Positions 34,691 to 42,671 of a stretch of 49,764 bases of DNA are shown in pieces. Position 1 is the stretch's first letter; the number at the start of each line of letters is the position of its first letter. This DNA is from Bacteroidota bacterium (GTDB lineage Bacteria > Bacteroidota > Bacteroidia > Chitinophagales > Saprospiraceae). The stretch spans positions 1-49,764 of the forward strand of contig JAKOXM010000281.1 of NCBI GenBank assembly GCA_029781095.1, read 5' to 3'. The position numbers and the translations under genes were made by a program. A model generated the notes under the pieces. That model worked only from the letters and a program-made list of their open reading frames with translations, had not been told where the DNA came from and made no database searches.

Positions 34691-35842
34691 ATGCAAATAA
34701 GATTATTACTCCCCGCCCTCCTGTTTTCATTACCCGTGGTATTGTCCGCCCAAATTGATGACGCAAAAGGAATCTTCCGCGAACTGCGCGCACTCGACGG
34801 AACCTGGTTTATGCCGACCGATCGCGGCGACCGTCTCGAATCCTGGAAAATCGTGGACGACAGCACGCTCGCCGGTCGCAATTTCCGCATAAAGCCCGAA
34901 AACGGCGATACGGTCACCCTGCAAACGATGAGCCTCGAATGGCGCGGCAATAATATCGACTACCTCGTTGTGGTTCGCGGCCAAAACCAGAACAAACCAA
35001 TCCCTTTCCGCCTGACGGAAGCGGATTACGACGGCTATGTATTTGAAAATCCGCAGCACGACGATCCGCAGAAAATCCGTTATTTGTTGCTCGGCAATCG
35101 CGAATTGCAGGTCACGCTCGAAGGCAAGCGCAACGGCCGCGATACCAAGCAGGAATACGTGTTTGAGCGCGAATTCACACCCGGTTCGGTCGAATTCCGG
35201 CTTCGCGGGGGCCTGAATGCCAGTTCGTTTCGCAAAACGGGGTATTTCCCCTCCACTACGCCTGCTGACAAGCCGGTATTCGGCTGGAAACCGGGCTGGG
35301 AACTCGGCGCCCAGGTTGCTTTTCACGGCCGTGGCGGATTTGTTACGGTCAATTGTGAAATCGGCCTCGCCAATCGATTCATCCATGCCAAATCAGCATT
35401 TGAGGTGCCCAAGGATTCCTTTCCGTTCTTTGTCGACTACGTGCGCGACGGCACCTATAGCACGATATGGCTTAATATAGCGGCAACCCCGGAAATTTCC
35501 TTTAAACGCGATGGACGGTTTTCTGTAATTATAGGGCCTTATATGGGCATTTTGCTCGGCAGCAGGCTGAAAGGAACTTTCGAGCCAACCGGCGAAAACA
35601 AACTGTTCAAGGCCAACAACGATTTTAAGAAAACCGATATCGGCCTTATCGCAGGGATCCAGTACAAGCTGAATTTCGGCAAAAAGGACATCGGTGGCAA
35701 ACTCGGCCTTCGGGCCAATATCGGTCTGGCCGATCTCGATAACCTGTACACACGGGGTACTACGAGCGCGGCGCTTGGCAACGGGCGCATTTCGGTGCTC
35801 GGAGCCGCCTTATACTACAGTTTCGACCTGCTGAAACTTTAA
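34691..35842 (+). CDS. Outer-membrane beta-barrel protein with N-terminal DUF6265-like domain
   Basis: The 383-residue protein has a signal peptide (MQIRLLLPALLFSLPVVLSAQ). A lipocalin-like domain follows (about 28-160, with LRALDGTWFM and ESWKIVDDSTLAGRNFRI), like DUF6265. The C-terminal 210 residues are an outer-membrane beta-barrel of the PorT type, with alternating aromatic strands and a final ...LYYSFDLLKL. The two domains are usually separate proteins. The combination might place a ligand-binding domain in the periplasm on a barrel anchor. Confidence 0.75.
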   Translation: MQIRLLLPALLFSLPVVLSAQIDDAKGIFRELRALDGTWFMPTDRGDRLESWKIVDDSTLAGRNFRIKPENGDTVTLQTMSLEWRGNNIDYLVVVRGQNQNKPIPFRLTEADYDGYVFENPQHDDPQKIRYLLLGNRELQVTLEGKRNGRDTKQEYVFEREFTPGSVEFRLRGGLNASSFRKTGYFPSTTPADKPVFGWKPGWELGAQVAFHGRGGFVTVNCEIGLANRFIHAKSAFEVPKDSFPFFVDYVRDGTYSTIWLNIAATPEISFKRDGRFSVIIGPYMGILLGSRLKGTFEPTGENKLFKANNDFKKTDIGLIAGIQYKLNFGKKDIGGKLGLRANIGLADLDNLYTRGTTSAALGNGRISVLGAALYYSFDLLKL

Positions 35843-35880
35843 TTCATTGCCGGCAATGATTCAATTGCAACCATAAATCA

Positions 35881-36510
35881 ATGGCAAAACCAAAGTTCTA
35901 CGTCGTATGGGAAGGCCATACGCCTGGTATATACACTTCCTGGGATGCTGCAAAGCGACAGGTAGACGGTTATGCCCAGGCGAAATATAAAAGTTTTGAA
36001 AGCAGGGCCGAGGCGGAAAAGGCCTTTAAAGGGAATTACTGGGCTTTTGTGAAAAAAGACGCTCCCGCCGTGAAATCAACCGGGAAAATACCGAGGTCCA
36101 ATATCATCCGGGAAAGCATTGCGGTGGATGCAGCGTGCAGCGGCAACCCCGGCGATATGGAATACCGGGGCGTGTACACGGCCGACGGACGTGAGTTGTT
36201 CCACGTCGGACCCCTGGAGGAGGGGACCAATAACATTGGCGAATTTCTGGCCATTGTGCACGCGCTCGCGATGCTGAAACAGCAGGGCAAACCGGCCATG
36301 CCCATCTATTCCGATTCCAAAACAGCCCAGGGCTGGGTAAAAAAAGGGAAATGCAATACAAAACTCGACCACAACAGCCGCAACGATAAGATTTTCCAGC
36401 TGATCGAGCGCGCTGAAAAATGGCTGGCTGTCAACAAAATAACCAACCCGATCCTGAAATGGGAAACGGAGGACTGGGGCGAAATTCCGGCCGATTTTGG
36501 CCGCAAATAA
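35881..36510 (+). CDS. rnhA: Ribonuclease H1 with viroplasmin domain
   Basis: This 209-residue enzyme cuts RNA in RNA-DNA hybrids. Residues 1-50 are the hybrid-binding viroplasmin domain (KFYVVWEGHTPGIYTSWDAA). The RNase H domain has catalytic D83 (AVDAACSGNPG), E121 (IGEFLAIVHAL), D145 (IYSDSKTAQGW) and a C-terminal aspartate in EIPADFGRK. This two-domain form is common in Bacteroidota. Confidence 0.95.
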   Translation: MAKPKFYVVWEGHTPGIYTSWDAAKRQVDGYAQAKYKSFESRAEAEKAFKGNYWAFVKKDAPAVKSTGKIPRSNIIRESIAVDAACSGNPGDMEYRGVYTADGRELFHVGPLEEGTNNIGEFLAIVHALAMLKQQGKPAMPIYSDSKTAQGWVKKGKCNTKLDHNSRNDKIFQLIERAEKWLAVNKITNPILKWETEDWGEIPADFGRK

Positions 36511-36540
36511 AAAACCGCCGCACTGCTTTCAGTACGGCGG
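36504..36540 (-). terminator. Terminator for the secreted-protein gene at 36657-37091
   Basis: CCGCCG-x-ACT pairs with AGT-x-CGGCGG. On the minus strand a T-run follows (TTTTTTATTTG), so it stops leftward transcription. It lies just after the rnhA stop. Confidence 0.6.
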
Positions 36541-36656
36541 ACAGCAATATTTGCTCTGTTGATTCCGCTTAAATTTATTTTAAAAAGCAACCGGGGTGCG
36601 CGTGGATGTGGTCTCCCGTTTTCATTTGGTTTGACGCGACCCCGGCCGGGTGTTTT

Positions 36657-37091
36657 CTAGTTTTTTCTGCTCGCCAGCACTCCCTGACCGTTGTCCCTGC
36701 CTTCCGGAAGAGCAAATTCAATGAAGTGCTTGCTCCGGTTTTCCAGTTCGCCCATGTTGGCCAGCGCTTCGTCCCTGCCGCCACTGCGATTCAGTTTCAG
36801 AAATCCTGTTTCGAGGATGACCAGTTTGGCGCCGCTTTCAATGGTCAGGGAGTTGATCTCTACCTGTCCGGCAATAGTCGGATAGGAAAAGGTCGTCGAC
36901 GAAGTGTTCGGGATAATAATATCGTCGAAGGTGCCGGGTACCCGTTGCCGGGACCAGTTGCTTGCGACATTCCAGTCGATGGGGCGGCCGGGCGTTCCGC
37001 CCAACCAGGTATTTTGCAATTGACCGTTCAGCTGTGTTGCGATAAGAACCAGGGTCAGAAATGAAGCAGTTTTCTCAATTATGTTTTTCAT
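36657..37091 (-). CDS. Small secreted protein with NWS/VPxxxDDIIIP repeat-like domain
   Basis: The 144-residue product has a signal peptide (about 8-24, TQLNGQ). A module follows with NVASNWSRQRVPGTFDDIII and VEINSLTIESGAKLVI, the pattern seen in beta-helical parts of very large T9SS-secreted proteins of Bacteroidota. Here it stands alone with no sorting domain, so it may be a remnant of a larger protein or a minimal secreted unit. The last 45 residues have no recognisable feature. Confidence 0.68.
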   Translation of the reverse strand: MKNIIEKTASFLTLVLIATQLNGQLQNTWLGGTPGRPIDWNVASNWSRQRVPGTFDDIIIPNTSSTTFSYPTIAGQVEINSLTIESGAKLVILETGFLKLNRSGGRDEALANMGELENRSKHFIEFALPEGRDNGQGVLASRKN

Positions 37092-37219
37092 GGCAGTACA
37101 ATTTCGTTTTTTAAAAATATTGGTGTCCTGGTTTAATGGGTTTAGTCGGCAAGGCCGGGAGTAATCTCAATGACCTGACGTATTTTTTTAAAATATTTTT
37201 TGATGCAGGTTCCCGGCCT

Positions 37220-37603
37220 TTATTTGGCAGGCATTCTGAAGTCGATACGGAGTGTTTTTCCCGAAGCTATGGGCTTGTTATTGAAGAATGCAGGGTTCCA
37301 TTTGGGCATACCCGCCACCAATCGTACCGCTTCTTCGTCGCATCCGCTGCCGATTCCGCTGCGCACCTTCACGTGTTGTACCACTCCTGCCGTGTCGATG
37401 GTGAAAGTGACGACCACGGTACCTTCGATATGCCTGACAAATGCTGTCTGGGGGTAATGCATATTTTGGGAAAAGTAACCTGCGAGTTGATCGGCGCCTC
37501 CTTCGAATTCAGCGTTTCTGACTTCGGCACCATCGCCGTAATTGGGAGGCTGGGCGTTTATCTGATTGAGTATAAGGGCGAAAAACAAGAGGACAGTTTT
37601 CAT
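37220..37603 (-). CDS. TonB C-terminal-domain protein
   Basis: The 127-residue protein has a short signal peptide (about 1-17) and one TonB C-terminal domain (about 45-125, with EGTVVVTFTIDTAGVVQHVKV and WNPAFFNNKPI). It lacks the inner-membrane anchor and proline-rich spacer of true TonB, so it cannot span the periplasm. It is probably a free periplasmic protein of the TonB-C fold. Confidence 0.85.
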   Translation of the reverse strand: MKTVLLFFALILNQINAQPPNYGDGAEVRNAEFEGGADQLAGYFSQNMHYPQTAFVRHIEGTVVVTFTIDTAGVVQHVKVRSGIGSGCDEEAVRLVAGMPKWNPAFFNNKPIASGKTLRIDFRMPAK

Positions 37604-37754
37604 TGGTTACGGTTTTAATATTGATTTTTCCGATGACACAAACATATACCCTGATGACCGTCCTTCGCCAGTCTGAAGCAGTGAAGGCGCGTGGAAAAAG
37701 ATGTGAACAGGGAAAAAACGGCAGTGAATCTGCAATCCTCATTACCTTGGGCGC

Positions 37755-38771
37755 ATGGAAGGCAAGTACCACATACTATACGTGGACGACGAGGAAGACA
37801 ATCTGCTGGTTTTCAAGAGTTCCTTTCGCAAGTACTATGATATAACGACGGCACAAAGCGCGAGCGAAGCCTTACAGATTCTTGAAAATCAGACTGTTGA
37901 ATTAGTCGTAAGCGACCAGCGAATGCCCGGCATGACCGGCGTGGAGCTGTTCGAACATATTCGCAAGCGCTATCCCGAGATTATACGTGTTATCCTGACA
38001 GGGTACAGCGACCTGCAGGCGGTGATCGATGCGATCAATAAGGGCAAAGTGTACTATTTTGCCACCAAGCCCTGGAGCCCCGAAGAATTAAAGATCATAC
38101 TCGACAACTCTCTCGAATCGCACACGCTGAAACAATTGAGCCGTCGGCTCATGGAGGAGAATTTCGAGCTGCTGCTGAAGTCCGAACGCCAGGAAAAGGC
38201 TCATATCCTTTCACAGTTCGAAGTCCTGAAAAACCAGATCAACCCCCATTTTCTGTTCAACAGCATGAACATACTGGCGGCGCTTATCCCCGAAAATCCG
38301 GTTAAGGCGGTTGAGTTTACAAACCGGTTTTCCAAAGTATACCGCCGTCTTCTGGAATTGCGGGAACAGCCGCTGGTAACCCTCGAGCAAGAACTTGACC
38401 TGGTGGAAGCATACCTTTATTTGCAAAAAATGCGCTTTTCTGAAAGTTTGCAGGCAGAAGTCGATATTCCAAAGCACGTCAACACACGGTATTGCCTGCC
38501 GCCTTTCACCCTTCAGATACTGGTAGAAAACGCCATCAAACATAATATCGTTGCCGCCGAAAATCCCTTGCACATCCGTATCTCCTGGCTGTCCGACGGA
38601 AAACTCGAGGTAAGCAATAATCTTCAGTTACGCGGGACCCCGGTCGAATCTACCGGTCTTGGTCTCGATATTCTCAAATCGCGCTACGAGATGATCACCC
38701 CGGAGCCGGTGGAATTTGAGCAAAACGCCGGGTACTATATTACACGCGTGCCGCTCATCGGAGAAGCCTGA
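37755..38771 (+). CDS. Hybrid receiver / LytS-type histidine kinase
   Basis: The 338-residue soluble protein has an N-terminal receiver domain with phospho-acceptor D54 (VVSDQRMPG) and K108 in TKPWS. A short coiled coil (about 120-150) joins it to a LytS/YehU-type kinase domain with H165 in NQINPHFLFNSMN and an ATP-binding region (LVENAIKHNI, STGLGLDI). The receiver precedes the kinase, so an upstream kinase may control it. A LytTR regulator follows 158 bp downstream. Confidence 0.9.
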   Translation: MEGKYHILYVDDEEDNLLVFKSSFRKYYDITTAQSASEALQILENQTVELVVSDQRMPGMTGVELFEHIRKRYPEIIRVILTGYSDLQAVIDAINKGKVYYFATKPWSPEELKIILDNSLESHTLKQLSRRLMEENFELLLKSERQEKAHILSQFEVLKNQINPHFLFNSMNILAALIPENPVKAVEFTNRFSKVYRRLLELREQPLVTLEQELDLVEAYLYLQKMRFSESLQAEVDIPKHVNTRYCLPPFTLQILVENAIKHNIVAAENPLHIRISWLSDGKLEVSNNLQLRGTPVESTGLGLDILKSRYEMITPEPVEFEQNAGYYITRVPLIGEA

Positions 38772-38929
38772 AGCGAGTATGAGGACAGTTTTTTGTTATT
38801 TTCATTGATATGTGCCGGCCTGCCAACGACTATTGTCAGGCTAAATCTTGATATCAAATGACAAACGCACGACCTGATCCCGCTTCCGGATTTAAATCAT
38901 GGAAACCCCAAATCACGAAGCCGGAAAAT

Positions 38930-39685
38930 ATGCGCGTTATTATTGTTGAAGATGAAAAACACGCGCGGGATAATTTGGAAAAGATCCTGCGCGAACTCGA
39001 TCCCAGCATTGAAATCCAGGAAAAACTCGATTCTGTGCGGGGAGCGGTAGCCTGGTTGCGCAGCAACCGGACGGACCTTATATTTCTCGATATTCACCTC
39101 GCTGACGACCTGAGTTTCAAGATATTCGAACAGGTAGAAGTGACGACACCGGTTATTTTTACTACCGCATACGATCAGTACGCCCTGCGGGCTTTCAAAG
39201 TGAACAGCATCGACTATCTGCTCAAGCCTATCGACAGGGAGGACCTGAGCCGGAGCCTGGAAAAGTACCGCGTCACCCGGCCGCCCAAACCGGCTCCCGA
39301 CTTCACCCAACTGCTGCAATCGCTCGAACAGCCGCGTCAAAGGGATTACCAACAACGGTTTCTCGTAACCCGGCGCGATAAAATATTGAGCGTGAAAACA
39401 GAGGACATTGCCTATTTCGAAGGGGAGGACCGCTATGTTTACCTCGTAAAAAACGACGGCAACCGTTTCATCGTCGAGTATAAATTGTCCGACCTGGAGG
39501 ACTTGCTGGACCCGGCGATGTTCTTCCGGCTCAACCGCAGCTTCATCGCTCATTTCGAGGCTATTGAGAAAATAACGGTACTCTCGAAAAGTCGCGTGAA
39601 AGTCGATTTAAAGCCCGCCAGTTCGCGGGAAGTTATCGTCAGCACGGAAAACACACGCGACTTTAAAGAGTGGCTGAATAAGTAG
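38930..39685 (+). CDS. LytTR-family response regulator
   Basis: The 251-residue regulator has a receiver domain (1-120) with D54 in IFLDIHLADD, and a LytTR DNA-binding domain (about 150-245, with FFRLNRSFIAHF and VKVDLKPASSREVIVS). It is the expected partner of the LytS-type hybrid kinase just upstream. The ATG at 38930 begins directly with the receiver fold (MRVIIVEDE), which is why it is preferred over the frame start at 38858. It ends 5 bp from the convergent T9SS gene. Confidence 0.93.
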   Translation: MRVIIVEDEKHARDNLEKILRELDPSIEIQEKLDSVRGAVAWLRSNRTDLIFLDIHLADDLSFKIFEQVEVTTPVIFTTAYDQYALRAFKVNSIDYLLKPIDREDLSRSLEKYRVTRPPKPAPDFTQLLQSLEQPRQRDYQQRFLVTRRDKILSVKTEDIAYFEGEDRYVYLVKNDGNRFIVEYKLSDLEDLLDPAMFFRLNRSFIAHFEAIEKITVLSKSRVKVDLKPASSREVIVSTENTRDFKEWLNK

Positions 39686-39690
39686 CGATT

Positions 39691-41220
39691 TTATTTTTCG
39701 ACAAAAAACGTGCGCGTCACAGCCTGGGCGCCGGTCTGAAAACGAATGAAATAAGGCCCGGAAGGCCATCCGGCCAGCGGAAGCGACCAATGTCGTTCGC
39801 CCGGCATCGCCTGTTCGGGCTGGAATCTGTGTACGACCTGGCCCAATGCGTTGACCACGATGGCGGACAGGCCGGTGCTACGCGCCAGAGAAAAAGAGAT
39901 GTTGAGATGGTCGCCGGCAGGATTCGGGAAAATATCGATCCCGGCGGCTTGTTCCGGGGGCGAAACCACCGGTACCGGATCTGACACGCTGAAACCGCGG
40001 TGATCCGTTGCGCCGAATTCGCCGCCAAAAATGATTGGTACCGTTGGATTGTTAATGCTGTATAGCTTGTAAAAGCCGTTACCGTATCCGCAGCACATGC
40101 CGTCGCCATAGGCATCGACGAAAAGAATGGAGTAGCAGCCGTTACCCGGCAGTTCCAGTGTTTTGGTTATCAATACATTATCGCCGTAGGTGCCGGGACC
40201 GTTGGTTATGTTTCCAAACATCCCGCCACCGTCGGGGCCCACATTTTTGTTGCCGCCGGAAAAAAGCACCTCGCCGGCCTCGTTGCGAAGTTCCCAATAG
40301 GTCTCTGCTCCGTATTTGTCCGTTTTTATTTTGAGTATGATGTGCGGATTCAGGAATTCACTGGCTATCGCGAAGTTCTCATTATGCACGTTGTTCGAAT
40401 AATCGTCGTCACCCTGACCGTTGTTAACCGAAACGATCATCGTTTTTAAGACGCCTTCCGCATCCAAAGGCAGGGAGTCAAAAGTAACCTGCGCTTCTCC
40501 GAAAAGCGGCAGATTTCCGTTCCAGTTGAGCGTTTGTATCAGGGCATCGTTCCATTGCAGTGTAATGGCGGCAGAAGTCAGCGGGTTGGATCCCAGATTG
40601 ACAAGCGTGAAAGCCGGCTTCACGGTCAGCGTATCGCACACCTCCCGCAGGTCGGTGCCGACTTTGTGGTAAAAAATACCGGCATTGTTTGTTCCGAATG
40701 CTACCGGGCAGGAGGAGGCCTTTTCCCAGAGTTGCTCCGCAGTCATCTGACCAACCTGGAAAACTTTCTTGTTTGGGCAGATCATGTAGACGGTGGGGTA
40801 GTAGCTTACTTGGAAAGAATCTGCCAGCGCGGCATTGTCAAAAATCGGGTAGGTGGTACCCTCCACCCAGTTGCCTGCCGAAAAATCATTGCAGCCCGAC
40901 TGGCCGAACAGGCAGGCGATGTTGGTAGCCGGATCGCCTTCCACAAAAAATACCTGTGCTTTATCGTCGCCGTCAGGTCCGTGTGCCAGGTAAAAATTTT
41001 GAAGTGCATGGCTGTTGTGGTATGCCCAGCAGGGCGGGCACCACGTGGCGCTAACTTCCAGAACAACCACCTTCCCCTCGTCAAGCAGATCGTACAAGTG
41101 CCATGTCTGCCCGGTGATATCCTGGGCTGTAAAATCGGGCGCAACGGCGCCTTGCGGTAACTGTGCTGACAGGCGGATCGCCGCAGCAAGCAGAAGCATC
41201 AACGCCGAAAGCTTGTTCAT
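39691..41220 (-). CDS. T9SS-secreted thioredoxin-domain protein
   Basis: The 509-residue protein has a signal peptide (about 1-20), a thioredoxin-fold domain (about 25-175) with redox motif WCPPC (C61, C64), a middle beta-rich region (about 200-410), and a type A T9SS sorting domain (about 425-509, with IFPNPAGDHLNISF and SGPYFIRFQTG). It should be exported across the outer membrane and cleaved or anchored there. A cell-surface disulfide or redox role is likely. Its promoter is back-to-back with that of the next T9SS cargo gene. Confidence 0.92.
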   Translation of the reverse strand: MNKLSALMLLLAAAIRLSAQLPQGAVAPDFTAQDITGQTWHLYDLLDEGKVVVLEVSATWCPPCWAYHNSHALQNFYLAHGPDGDDKAQVFFVEGDPATNIACLFGQSGCNDFSAGNWVEGTTYPIFDNAALADSFQVSYYPTVYMICPNKKVFQVGQMTAEQLWEKASSCPVAFGTNNAGIFYHKVGTDLREVCDTLTVKPAFTLVNLGSNPLTSAAITLQWNDALIQTLNWNGNLPLFGEAQVTFDSLPLDAEGVLKTMIVSVNNGQGDDDYSNNVHNENFAIASEFLNPHIILKIKTDKYGAETYWELRNEAGEVLFSGGNKNVGPDGGGMFGNITNGPGTYGDNVLITKTLELPGNGCYSILFVDAYGDGMCCGYGNGFYKLYSINNPTVPIIFGGEFGATDHRGFSVSDPVPVVSPPEQAAGIDIFPNPAGDHLNISFSLARSTGLSAIVVNALGQVVHRFQPEQAMPGERHWSLPLAGWPSGPYFIRFQTGAQAVTRTFFVEK

Positions 41221-41270
41221 GATCGATTGGCTAATATTATCCAGTTGGCAAAAAAGGTTGATAATCTGAA

Positions 41271-41278
41271 CAAAAATA
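41271..41278 (-). promoter_or_regulatory. Bacteroidota -7 box for the thioredoxin T9SS gene
   Basis: Minus-strand TATTTTTG, an exact TAnnTTTG match, 50 bp before the ATG at 41220. Confidence 0.55.
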
Positions 41279-41303
41279 GAAAGCCTGTTCCGGCAAAGCG
41301 GTG

Positions 41304-41311
41304 TACCTTTG
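41304..41311 (+). promoter_or_regulatory. Bacteroidota -7 box for the small T9SS cargo gene
   Basis: TACCTTTG, an exact TAnnTTTG match, 41 bp before the ATG at 41353 and 25 bp from the opposite box. Confidence 0.6.
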
Positions 41312-41352
41312 TTTAATTATTGCTAAACCTGCTAATCAGTGACATTTTGCTT

Positions 41353-42036
41353 ATGAAAAACTTCATTTTTACACTTTTGTTGACTTTGTTTCTGGGTGTG
41401 ACCGCCTCTGCCCAGGCAACATTCGATGTATTTCCCGACACAGTCTCCGTTTCTGCACCCATCAATTTGGTTGATGTCGAGGCGGATAACCAAATTAAAA
41501 ACCTGACAAATGCCAACCGTACGATCAAGTGGGAGCGCACGGTCCTGAGCATCAGCCCCGATACCTTAAAGACTCAGGTTTGTGATCCGAATGCATGCTA
41601 TGCGACCTGGATCGACACCAAAACCTTCATCATCGGCCCCGGAGCCACGGCCCCGATGATTGTTCACCTCCTGAACAACAGCGGATCATCGGCAAATGCC
41701 GTTGTGCAACTGAAATACACCGATCAGGCCGATCTTGACAACCCGCAATACGCTTATTATATTTTCGATGCCAGCCTTGTCGGTACACATGACCAGCTTC
41801 CGGCTGCCAACGTTCGCCTTTTCCCCAACCCGGTAGTAGAATCCTTCTCGCTTGAAAATGCAGAAGATGTGAGCCGGGTACACGTGTTTTCGCACGAAGG
41901 ACGGCAGGTTGCTGTTTTTGAAGCGTCCAGCGATGCTTCATATTCGCTGACTGGCCAGCCTGCCGGCTCATATCTGGTAGCCCTGGAAAGCAAAGACGGC
42001 AAACTGTTCCAGGCCGTACAGATTAAAAAACAGTAA
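41353..42036 (+). CDS. Small T9SS type A sorting-domain protein
   Basis: The 227-residue protein has a signal peptide (MKNFIFTLLLTLFLGVTASAQ), an Ig-like domain with a single CDPNAC pair (about 25-145) and a type A sorting domain (about 155-227, VRLFPNPVVESFSL and the QPAGSYLVALESKDG stretch). It is a secreted or surface-attached protein with no enzyme motif. The ATG at 41353 gives the signal peptide. A strong terminator follows. Confidence 0.88.
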   Translation: MKNFIFTLLLTLFLGVTASAQATFDVFPDTVSVSAPINLVDVEADNQIKNLTNANRTIKWERTVLSISPDTLKTQVCDPNACYATWIDTKTFIIGPGATAPMIVHLLNNSGSSANAVVQLKYTDQADLDNPQYAYYIFDASLVGTHDQLPAANVRLFPNPVVESFSLENAEDVSRVHVFSHEGRQVAVFEASSDASYSLTGQPAGSYLVALESKDGKLFQAVQIKKQ

Positions 42037-42052
42037 GGACCAACCGGTCTGT

Positions 42053-42093
42053 AATCGCCCTGCGGTCATGGCATCGCAGGGCGATTTTCTATT
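42053..42093 (+). terminator. Terminator of the small T9SS cargo gene
   Basis: A 12-bp stem (AATCGCCCTGCG with CGCAGGGCGATT) with a 10-nt loop, then TTCTATTT. Its end touches the convergent queD stop. Confidence 0.8.
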
Positions 42094-42500
42094 TAGGCCG
42101 GATATTCAACGAAGTTGCGCGGCGTTTCGTAGAGCCGTACATGAAGATCGTATTGAACGGGCAGGTGTTCGCGCAAGATCCGCCAGATGACTACGCAGAT
42201 ATTTTCGGCCGTCGGGTTCAGGTGCCGAAATTCTGCCGTGTCGAGGTTCAGGTTTTTATGATCAAAGCGGTGTTCCACTTCCCGGTCGATAAGCCCGGCC
42301 AGCCAGCCGAGATCGACGACCATACCGGTCTCAGGATCAATTTCACCGGTCACTTTCACCTCCAGTTCGTAGTTGTGGCCGTGCCAGTTGGGGTTGTTGC
42401 AGAGGCCGAAAACCTCCCGGTTCTTTTCATCCGTCCAGGCGGGGTTGTGCAGGCGGTGGGCGGCATTAAAATGGGCACGGCGTATTACGGCAACTTTCAT
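42093..42500 (-). CDS. queD: 6-carboxytetrahydropterin synthase / PTPS family
   Basis: A 135-residue T-fold enzyme that makes carboxytetrahydropterin for queuosine (or a related pterin). Zinc ligands are H15 in FNAAHRL and H40/H42 in NWHGHNYELEV, and the catalytic cysteine is C34 in FGLCNNPN. The C-terminal LYETPRNFVEY contains the substrate-binding glutamate. No other queuosine gene is adjacent. The ATG at 42500 (MKVAVIRRAHF) matches the family start. Confidence 0.9.
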   Translation of the reverse strand: MKVAVIRRAHFNAAHRLHNPAWTDEKNREVFGLCNNPNWHGHNYELEVKVTGEIDPETGMVVDLGWLAGLIDREVEHRFDHKNLNLDTAEFRHLNPTAENICVVIWRILREHLPVQYDLHVRLYETPRNFVEYPA

Positions 42501-42671
42501 GTTTACAGGTTGTATATGATCGATTGGGCGCATCCGGTTGCGACAAACAGGTGCACGGGAGCGCCGGAAGCATCTAAACTACGTTAAAGCGCGTTTTGTT
42601 TTCCCGCGAAGCGCTGTACCTTCGCTGCCAGCCGTTTAATGGTATCACCGATCCTGAAAGCAGGCCAACGA

